From: Methanosarcina sp. | GTDB lineage: Archaea; Halobacteriota; Methanosarcinia; Methanosarcinales; Methanosarcinaceae | Assembly: GCA_024280975.1 (NCBI GenBank) | Contig: JAMXLQ010000284.1 | Span: 1 to 7,786 of the forward strand | DNA length: 7,786 nt | Reading direction: 5' to 3' | Part shown: positions 1 to 4,436 of the stretch, one piece after another | How positions within the stretch are numbered: position 1 is the stretch's first letter | Layout: the number at the start of each line of letters is the position of its first letter | Made by a program: the position numbers and the translations under genes | The notes under the pieces: generated by a model | The model's database searches: none | What the model saw: the letters and a program-made list of their open reading frames with translations, nothing else | Told to the model about the DNA's origin: nothing

Positions 1-2
1 AT

Positions 3-9
3 TCTCCTT
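3..9 (-). promoter_or_regulatory. Shine-Dalgarno site at left edge, for a minus-strand gene outside the window
   Basis: Read on the minus strand this is AAGGAGA, a good match to the archaeal Shine-Dalgarno consensus, and it points out of the window to the left. A coding region probably begins a few bases beyond the edge. Nothing of the gene itself is visible, so its identity is unknown. Confidence 0.4.
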
Positions 10-145
10 ATATACGACTTTTTTTCTTTATCCCAAAACCCACTTTCCTTCGAATTTCAATAGCTGAACGATACATAGATATAAATTATATGGTTGTTCA
101 AAACAACTACATATAAAATGTGCTAAATTAGACCAGGGCCTTTAA

Positions 146-182
146 GAGCTAGTTTGAGATAATATAAAGTAAGGATTTAAAA
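146..182 (+). repeat. Possible third, most decayed CRISPR-like repeat
   Basis: This stretch ends in AAGGATTTAAAA, close to the end (AAGGATTGAAAC) of the Methanosarcina CRISPR repeat as I remember it. Counted by eye without gaps, about 20 of 37 positions match. It ends about 37 bp before the next repeat copy, a normal spacer length. The background is very AT-rich, which inflates such matches, so it may be chance. Confidence 0.2.
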
Positions 183-219
183 AATCAATAAATTTATATT
201 GGTGTCCGTAGATTATTAA

Positions 220-323
220 ATACGCGAATAAGATCCCTAAAAAAACGTTGATACGTTAAAGGACCTACACTACTTTTGCATTATAAAAATTCGCGAATAA
301 GACCCTAAAACAAGAATAGAAAT
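220..323 (+). CRISPR. Relic two-repeat CRISPR array (repeat-spacer-repeat)
   Basis: Two 35-bp units, at 220-254 and 289-323, share the core CGCGAATAAGA followed by (T)CCCTAAAA. They are separated by a 34-bp unique segment, giving a 69-bp period typical of archaeal arrays. The second unit matches the 37-nt Methanosarcina mazei type I-B repeat, as I recall it, at about 29 of 37 positions with two bases missing; the invariant start ATTCGCGA and the inner AAAACAAG are intact. The terminal ATTGAAAC, which becomes the 5' handle of the crRNA in this repeat family, has decayed to GTTGATAC in one unit and ATAGAAAT in the other. In this orientation transcription would run left to right. No cas genes are in the window. 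The alternative is a short dispersed repeat that only resembles a CRISPR repeat. The array is probably not functional. Confidence 0.5.
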
Positions 324-483
324 ACTACTGCAAGCATTGCAGCCATAATTGCTTGTTGGCACGTATGCTGAAGAGTGTTTAGCATTTGAGCTGAGAGAAT
401 TAAGCCGCCCATATTTGCTTCTTATTTTTGGGTGGTTATATGGAAGCAACATATTGCATAATGGAATTGTAGAGTTGATAGAC

Positions 484-687
484 ATGAAGATAGGAAAAAA
501 GAGTTTTCTAAAATCATTAGGAATTCAGCGAGAAGTTGAGACTGTTGAAGAATGTAGATGCCCATTATGTGAAGAGAGCGTAGATAAAAACGAATTCAGA
601 AATGAAGTGTTTATTAAGGAATTCAAGAGTTCTGGGCTGTGTCAAGGATGTCAAGACACGGTTTTTGGATACAAGGTAGCGTGGTAA
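484..687 (+). CDS. Small zinc-ribbon protein, phage-type
   Basis: A 67-residue protein starting at ATG 484. Two cysteine pairs, CPLC (C26, C29) and CQGC (C53, C56), should bind one zinc ion; a further cysteine (C24) sits just before them. Between the pairs it reads FRNEVFIKEFKSSGLC and then QDTVFG. From memory, this FR-D/N-E, EF, SGLCQ-x-CQD-x-VFG pattern recurs in small proteins of bacteriophages and Firmicutes or cyanobacterial genomes, where its function is unknown. A nucleic-acid or protein-binding role is only a guess from the fold. The frame stays open back to a TTG at 349 (112 residues), but that extension is not family-like. I see no strong Shine-Dalgarno site before either start. A TATA-like TTATATGG lies about 45 bp upstream. 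It sits beside relic CRISPR-like repeats, which fits an accessory or virus-derived region. Confidence 0.65.
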   Translation: MKIGKKSFLKSLGIQREVETVEECRCPLCEESVDKNEFRNEVFIKEFKSSGLCQGCQDTVFGYKVAW

Positions 688-728
688 CAGATCAATTACC
701 TATTAAGGAATTGGAAATCTCTGTTTTT

Positions 729-763
729 TAGAGGTGACAAATATGGATTTTGATTTACCTCTA
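729..763 (+). promoter_or_regulatory. Inverted repeat able to mask the Shine-Dalgarno site of the 26-residue ORF
   Basis: TAGAGGT at 729-735 is perfectly complementary to ACCTCTA at 757-763. In RNA this makes a 7-bp stem whose 21-nt loop holds the ATG, with the ribosome binding site in one arm. A second ACCTCT at 763-768 offers alternative pairing. The pairing is visible in the sequence; any regulatory role is inference. Confidence 0.25.
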
Positions 764-823
764 CCTCTGCCTTTTATTCCTCACAGAAATTTTTCAGATC
801 TTTTTACTAATTTCTCGACTTAA
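743..823 (+). CDS. 26-residue small ORF with strong Shine-Dalgarno site
   Basis: ATG 743 is preceded at 731-737 by GAGGTGA, a seven-base match to the complement of the archaeal 16S rRNA 3' end, with five bases between. This is one of the best ribosome binding sites in the window. The peptide begins MDFDLPLPLPFIPHRNF and ends FSDLFTNFST before TAA. It is proline- and leucine-rich, has no transmembrane segment or cysteines, and matches no family I know. It lies 55 bp after the zinc-ribbon gene on the same strand and could share its transcript. Downstream DNA is T-rich (for example 797-805 and 829-836), compatible with archaeal termination. It could be a genuine small protein, a leader peptide, or the surviving 5' end of a lost gene. 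Confidence 0.4.
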   Translation: MDFDLPLPLPFIPHRNFSDLFTNFST

Positions 824-1013
824 CTCCTCTTTTCTTGTTAATATTTTCTGATTTAGTGGAGACTACGACGGACTTATTTAGTTTTAACTAAGATTTCAAC
901 AGCATCAAAAAATCAATTGCCCAAGCTACAGAACTTGCCCGGTTTCGAAGTTTTCCTGCCTTCATAGAGGGATAATTTACAGAAGTCATTTTCTTAAAAT
1001 TCAAATTATTTTT
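824..1013. other. Intergenic stretch between small ORF and permease
   Basis: No independent gene is supported. On the minus strand the frame downstream of the permease stop codon is open, apart from TAG codons (888-890, then 807-809), down to a TAA at 804-806. It includes a 33-codon ATG-initiated piece (888-989) without a ribosome binding site. See the finding on the amber stop. Confidence 0.4.
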
Positions 1014-1973
1014 CTAAGTATATTCGGCATCCTCAATCGGACCCATCAATCTGGCCAGCCATTTTGTTTCCTCAAAACTTTCCAGTATAATCTTCAAAAC
1101 TATTGTAAGCGGTATGGAAAGCAGTACGCCTCCGAGTCCAAATACAAAATTCCAATAGAGGAGAGCAAGAAACAAAAAAGCAGGAGATAATTGCAGGCCT
1201 TTTCCCATAAGTGACGGAAAAAGAACATTTTCTGCAAGCGCATCGACAATAACAATAATTAGAATGACTGCGAGAGCACCTAAAGGCCCATATTTGAAAA
1301 GCGCAAGCATTATAGGAGGAATAGAAGCAATAACCAGACCAATATATGGGATATAACTCAGCAAGAATATAAGAACTCCCCAGAGGATAGCATAGTCGAT
1401 ACCTCCGATAAAGAGAAGGAAAGCGATTGCAATACCAGTTATAAGATTTATTTCTGCTCTTATGACAATAAATTTTACCAGTTTCTTGCTAAATTTACTC
1501 AGCCTCAAGCGGAGTTCAGACTGCTTTCCAATTTCCGAGTCCACTTTCTCAGGAGCATTGGCGGCGTCTATTAGCAAAAATGCTGCTGTGACTATAACGA
1601 TTCCGGCTGTTGTCCCGGCGTTCACAATCCCGTTAACGATATTTGCCATGAGAGAAACCGTTATTGACACGATGCTATGGAGAATTGACTGTACGGAAAA
1701 TCCTTCATATGAAGGAATATATTTTGTAAAACTATCCATGAATTCGGTTAACTGAGCTTGGTAGACCGGAATCTGACTTCCAAATTGCATTGCTGTTCTG
1801 ACAACTATTACCCCGAGAACCAGAACAATTAGAGTAAATAGTAAAATTACCAGAATAACACTCAGTCCACCTGGTATCCCTATTTGTTTTAGCCGGCGGA
1901 CAAGTGGAGTAAAAATAAGCGCGGTAAACACAGAGAAAAAAACGGTTATAAGTATTGATGCAATTTCCCGCAT
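1014..1973 (-). CDS. AI-2E family permease
   Basis: Integral membrane protein of the AI-2E transporter family (PF01594, formerly UPF0118). Members have been linked to autoinducer-2 export, sodium/proton antiport and other transport, so the substrate is unknown. The 319 residues from the first ATG hold hydrophobic segments at about 1-24, 35-60, 100-135, 175-190, 191-225, 230-250 and 262-300. Family-typical stretches are the proline/glycine segment SYIPYIGLVIASIPP near 206-220 and the C-terminal LFPSLMGKGLQLSP ... FGLGGVLLSIPLT near 252-289. The annotated ATG has no good Shine-Dalgarno site and cuts into the first membrane segment. The same frame continues upstream for about 40 codons without a canonical start, and residues there (IPAKILLYSTAAVILTIG) look like the real N-terminus. 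With one extra base after 2054 the protein would start at the ATG at 2056 and have 347 residues, a normal family length. The stop codon is TAG. The gene lies 215 bp beyond the LURP-one-related gene on the same strand, so operon membership is doubtful. Confidence 0.85.
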   Translation of the reverse strand: MREIASILITVFFSVFTALIFTPLVRRLKQIGIPGGLSVILVILLFTLIVLVLGVIVVRTAMQFGSQIPVYQAQLTEFMDSFTKYIPSYEGFSVQSILHSIVSITVSLMANIVNGIVNAGTTAGIVIVTAAFLLIDAANAPEKVDSEIGKQSELRLRLSKFSKKLVKFIVIRAEINLITGIAIAFLLFIGGIDYAILWGVLIFLLSYIPYIGLVIASIPPIMLALFKYGPLGALAVILIIVIVDALAENVLFPSLMGKGLQLSPAFLFLALLYWNFVFGLGGVLLSIPLTIVLKIILESFEETKWLARLMGPIEDAEYT

Positions 1974-2188
1974 CCCAATTGTCAGGATAACGGCAGCGGT
2001 GCTGTAAAGTAAAATTTTAGCTGGTATTGAGTGATCATTTGAATTTATATTTTCATACCCCCAATATTGCTTTCGCAGACGTCCATAGAAAATTCACGCC
2101 CTAATTTCTAATTTCTCTAGAAACAAGATCTGTCAAAGATACCTTCCCTAGCACAGCCACTTCTTCAGGACTTTTCTCAGGCTAGAAT

Positions 2189-2716
2189 TCACTCCTCATG
2201 TGCCATTTGATCGAGCGCAGCTGTAATCGCCAGGATGAGTGCATTGTCCTGCCCAGGCTCGATTTCCACTCCATAGGTATCCCGAATGTGGAACCATTTT
2301 TTCGAGATTTCTGCAATTTGCTCCCCTTCAACATCAATCCGGTACTCATGATCCAGAATATCACCCCGTACTTCCATTTCAGGTCCATCTAGAATTTCCA
2401 CTTTCCACATGTCCCGCAAAATATTAATGAAATCTTTTTTAATTGTTGCAGCCAGGCCGTCGTCCGCTCGCTTGATATCCATTGTATCCCTGAGCTTTAG
2501 TAGCCTCTCCTGGATTTTGTAAAGATCTCTTCCCTGTACATCCTTTAAAATCAGGGTGTTGCGGAGTTGAAGTGCCTTACCGTCAACATAAAATTCTCGT
2601 TCTCTTTCTTCATTCTCGATCCAATAGTCGTCTCCAATGACAACGAGCTTTTCATGCATCCTGTAGATATGCTTCTTTTCCTCTTCGTAACCTTCGCGGT
2701 CGCCAAATAGTTTCAT
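2189..2716 (-). CDS. LURP-one-related family protein
   Basis: A soluble 175-residue protein of the LURP-one-related family (PF04525, DUF567), which has the tubby C-terminal-like fold: a beta-barrel around a hydrophobic C-terminal helix. Its molecular role is unknown; a membrane-lipid or scaffold function has been suggested for relatives. Family pattern in order: YRMHEKLVVIGDDYWI near 18-33, a repeated strand pattern with GKALQLRNTLILKDVQGRDLYKI in two halves near 47-69, LRDTMDI near 75, then the second half with YRIDVEGEQIAEISKKWF near 126-143 and DTYGVEI. The C-terminal helix is DNALILAITAALDQMA. Length is normal for the family. The frame also allows a TTG one codon upstream (2719). The Shine-Dalgarno AAGGAG at 2726-2731 lies 6 bases from that TTG and 9 from the ATG, so both starts are possible; I prefer ATG. 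It has its own intergenic region on each side. Confidence 0.85.
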   Translation of the reverse strand: MKLFGDREGYEEEKKHIYRMHEKLVVIGDDYWIENEEREREFYVDGKALQLRNTLILKDVQGRDLYKIQERLLKLRDTMDIKRADDGLAATIKKDFINILRDMWKVEILDGPEMEVRGDILDHEYRIDVEGEQIAEISKKWFHIRDTYGVEIEPGQDNALILAITAALDQMAHEE

Positions 2717-2725
2717 CAAAAATGG

Positions 2726-2731
2726 CTCCTT
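2726..2731 (-). promoter_or_regulatory. Shine-Dalgarno site of the LURP-one-related gene
   Basis: AAGGAG on the minus strand. It lies 9 bases before ATG 2716 and 6 before TTG 2719, so it does not settle which of the two adjacent starts is used. Confidence 0.6.
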
Positions 2732-2836
2732 ATCTATAGTATGGACTTATTATCCTCCAAGATCTGGTGATCTTTAGATCGTTTAACGTATACCCCCATA
2801 GTAAAACTAAACTACAACATAAACTCAGGCAGATTG

Positions 2837-2850
2837 TAATTTTTTATATG
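2837..2850 (-). promoter_or_regulatory. Possible TATA box for the LURP-one-related gene
   Basis: On the minus strand this reads CATATAAAAAATTAC, a TATA-like element about 120-135 bp before the start codon. It would imply a leader of roughly 100 nt, which is common in Methanosarcina. The AT-rich background makes this weak evidence. Confidence 0.25.
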
Positions 2851-2964
2851 TGAAATTAAGGCAAAATGAACACGTACCAGGTTGCCAGATAATTGACCTT
2901 TTATACTGGCGTCTGCTGTCAGCAATTTCAAATCTCAATTTCAGGTGCTCTTTTCAGGCATCTT

Positions 2965-4113
2965 TCACAGCGCTTTCCTGTAAATCTCAATGATTTCTTC
3001 TTTTGAAAGCTCTTTAGGGTTTGTCAGGCGGCAAACATCCTGCATTGCATGTTCAGCCAGGAGTTCAAGATCTTCTTCCTTTGCACCAAGTTCTTTTAAG
3101 CCCGAAGGAATTCCTATATCTGATGCAAGTCTCCTGATGGCTTCTATAGCCCGGTCTGCAGCTTTTTCCAGGCTTAATCCTTCTATATTCTCCCCCATTG
3201 CCCGCGCAATATCAGCAAAGCGTTCCGGGACAACCTGTTTGTTGTATGCCTCCACATAAGGAAGAAGAATCGCATTACAAACTCCATGTGGAAGGTTGTA
3301 AAGTCCCCCTAACTGGTGCGCCATAGAATGTACATAGCCAAGGCTTGCGTTATTGAAGGCGATACCTGCAAGGTATTCAGCATGTGCCATCATGTCTCTG
3401 GTTCTCACATCTTCTCCGTGGGCAACGGCTTCACGCAAATATTTTGAGATAAGTTCTACGGACTTGATAGCAGCTGCATCCGTTGTAGGCGTAGCCATAG
3501 TAGAAACATAGGCTTCAACTGCATGGGTTAAGGCGTCCATACCGGTTGCAGCCGTAAGTGCAGGTGGCATGCTTACCATGAGTTCCGGGTCGTTAACTGC
3601 AATGTCAGGAGTAATATGCGGATCGACGATTGCCATTTTGATATGTCTCTTCGTATCCGTAATAATCGTAAAGCTCGTCATCTCACTCGCAGTGCCAGCA
3701 GTTGTGTTTACTGTTATAAGAGGAGGGATTCCTTTCGTTACTTTCCCGACGCCTTCATAATCATTGATTAATCCACCGTTATATACCACAATGCCAATTG
3801 CTTTTGCACAGTCCATCGGGCTTCCTCCTCCGACAGCGATTATCATGTTGCAGTCTTCTTTTCTGTAAATATCCGCTCCTTCCATAACTGAAGTATCAGT
3901 CGGATTCGGGTCTGCTCCTGGAAAGATCGTGCCTTCCAGGTCTGCTTTTTCAAGAATTTTGTAGATATCCAGTGCAAGCCGTTCTCCATGCTTGCTCTTG
4001 CCGGAAACTATCAGGGCTTTTGTAGCTCCGAGATCTTTTGCATGCCTGCCGATTTCTTTTACGCAGCCAGCCCCCATTAGGGCTACTTTTGGGTTCAGAT
4101 AGGTATATGTCAT
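2965..4113 (-). CDS. Iron-containing (group III) alcohol dehydrogenase
   Basis: Cytoplasmic NAD(P)-dependent, metal-dependent alcohol dehydrogenase (PF00465) that interconverts alcohols and aldehydes or ketones; close relatives include butanol, 1,3-propanediol and lactaldehyde reductases, so the physiological substrate cannot be read from sequence. With the ATG at 4113 the protein has 382 residues, standard for the family. The N-terminal nucleotide-binding half carries GGGSPMDCAKA near 95-105 and NTTAGTASEMT near 136-146. The C-terminal helical half carries all four expected metal ligands: D193 and H197 in DALTHAVEAY, H262 in YVHSMAHQLGG, and H276 in LPHGVCNAILLP. The frame reaches a TTG three codons upstream (4122), but the Shine-Dalgarno GGGGAG at 4123-4128 touches that TTG and sits 9 bases from the ATG, so the ATG is the start. 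Transcribed divergently from the debranching enzyme operon. Nothing is missing or broken. Confidence 0.93.
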   Translation of the reverse strand: MTYTYLNPKVALMGAGCVKEIGRHAKDLGATKALIVSGKSKHGERLALDIYKILEKADLEGTIFPGADPNPTDTSVMEGADIYRKEDCNMIIAVGGGSPMDCAKAIGIVVYNGGLINDYEGVGKVTKGIPPLITVNTTAGTASEMTSFTIITDTKRHIKMAIVDPHITPDIAVNDPELMVSMPPALTAATGMDALTHAVEAYVSTMATPTTDAAAIKSVELISKYLREAVAHGEDVRTRDMMAHAEYLAGIAFNNASLGYVHSMAHQLGGLYNLPHGVCNAILLPYVEAYNKQVVPERFADIARAMGENIEGLSLEKAADRAIEAIRRLASDIGIPSGLKELGAKEEDLELLAEHAMQDVCRLTNPKELSKEEIIEIYRKAL

Positions 4114-4122
4114 ACTTTTCAA

Positions 4123-4128
4123 CTCCCC
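4123..4128 (-). promoter_or_regulatory. Shine-Dalgarno site of the alcohol dehydrogenase gene (decides the start)
   Basis: GGGGAG on the minus strand, 9 bases before ATG 4113. It directly abuts the in-frame TTG at 4122, which rules that codon out as start. Confidence 0.7.
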
Positions 4129-4160
4129 TAAACGATTAGTATAAAATCTCTTGAAATTTT

Positions 4161-4173
4161 ATTAAAAATATAG
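4161..4173 (-). promoter_or_regulatory. Probable TATA box of the alcohol dehydrogenase gene
   Basis: The minus strand reads CTATATTTTTAAT about 50-60 bp before the start codon. Initiation some 25 bp downstream would give a leader of about 25-30 nt that still contains the Shine-Dalgarno site. The region is very AT-rich, so this is a plausible rather than proven call. Confidence 0.35.
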
Positions 4174-4269
4174 AATCTTAATAGAAATGATTTTTTTCCA
4201 CGCAGCTAATAAAGTTTTGCCCTGAAAAGGAATTTTTTAAAGCAGCGAGTAAATCTTGGAGGTGTAAAA

Positions 4270-4302
4270 ATGAGACTAATAATGTATTACGTAGACTATT
4301 AA
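4270..4302 (+). CDS. Tiny ORF with strong Shine-Dalgarno site, possible leader peptide or gene remnant
   Basis: ATG 4270 follows GGAGGTG (4258-4264), a seven-base match to the archaeal consensus, at a spacing of five bases. The peptide is MRLIMYYVDY and then TAA. Three of its ten residues are tyrosine. It ends 134 bp before the debranching enzyme start on the same strand. It may be an upstream peptide on a longer mRNA of that operon, or the surviving start of a lost gene. No family is recognisable at this length. Confidence 0.25.
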   Translation: MRLIMYYVDY

Positions 4303-4334
4303 TCACAGATAGGATGTGGATTATTAATCACAGA
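4294..4334 (+). repeat. Direct repeat of 16 bp, copies 25 bp apart
   Basis: GACTATTAATCACAGA (4294-4309) recurs as GATTATTAATCACAGA (4319-4334), 15 of 16 identical. The first copy overlaps the stop codon of the tiny ORF. The 25-bp period is close to two and a half helical turns. It could be a regulator binding site for the operon to the right or the trace of a small tandem duplication. Confidence 0.5.
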
Positions 4335-4405
4335 AACGGGTTTTTTCAGGATATAAAATGAATCACTAACTTCAGTAACAGCTACTTTTTTTCCAAACGT
4401 ACAGG

Positions 4406-4417
4406 TATTTAATAAAT
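4406..4417 (+). promoter_or_regulatory. Probable TATA box of the debranching enzyme operon
   Basis: TATTTAATAAAT is centred about 25 bp before ATG 4437. There is no Shine-Dalgarno sequence before that ATG. Together this suggests that transcription begins at or next to the start codon, giving a leaderless mRNA. Confidence 0.4.
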
Positions 4418-4436
4418 CAAGCCTAATCGAATATAT

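Larger units (their letters stand above)
1..483. other. AT-rich stretch with no convincing protein gene; holds relic CRISPR-like repeats
   Basis: I see no gene I would defend here. It is strongly AT-rich and has frequent stops in all frames. A small inverted repeat, GTTGTT / AACAAC (93-98 and 102-107), lies near 100. CRISPR-like repeats occupy roughly 146-323. A plus-strand frame opens with TTG at 349 directly after a stop at 346-348 and runs into the zinc-ribbon gene. Its first 45 codons resemble nothing I know and are probably not translated. A 22-codon minus-strand ORF (8-76) has no ribosome binding site. Confidence 0.5.
4114..4436. other. Divergent intergenic region between alcohol dehydrogenase and debranching enzyme
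   Basis: This 323-bp region carries the promoters of the two divergent genes, a 10-residue ORF with a strong Shine-Dalgarno site, and a 16-bp direct repeat. No longer gene is supported. A minus-strand ORF over 4299-4571 is antisense to the debranching enzyme start and lacks gene-like features. Confidence 0.5.

Noticed and set aside
8..76. 22-residue minus-strand ORF (MYRSAIEIRRKVGFGIKKKSRI)
   Set aside because: There is no ribosome binding site and it is short. The Shine-Dalgarno site overlapping its end serves a gene further left.
349..483. N-terminal extension of the zinc-ribbon frame from a TTG start
   Set aside because: It begins directly after an in-frame stop, has no Shine-Dalgarno site, and its residues do not fit the zinc-ribbon family, whose usual length matches the ATG at 484.
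888..989. 33-residue minus-strand ORF as an independent gene
   Set aside because: No Shine-Dalgarno site and no recognisable family; it is treated only as part of the frame after the permease amber codon.
1462..1755. 97-codon plus-strand ORF inside the permease gene
   Set aside because: Antisense shadow of a well-supported membrane protein; no ribosome binding site and no family resemblance.
2105..2123. TTTCTA/TAGAAA hairpin between the LURP-one-related gene and the permease
   Set aside because: A 6-bp AT-rich stem in AT-rich DNA; no accompanying T tract to support a terminator.
2760..2780. Cluster of GATC-centred inverted repeats upstream of the LURP-one-related gene
   Set aside because: Only 5-bp arms (AGATC/GATCT) in a short run; chance is sufficient explanation without a conserved motif.
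2884..2924. GCCAG/CTGGC inverted repeat and the palindrome TGCTGTCAGCA after the alcohol dehydrogenase gene, as terminator
   Set aside because: The loop is long, the stems are short, and there is no T run after them in the direction of transcription.
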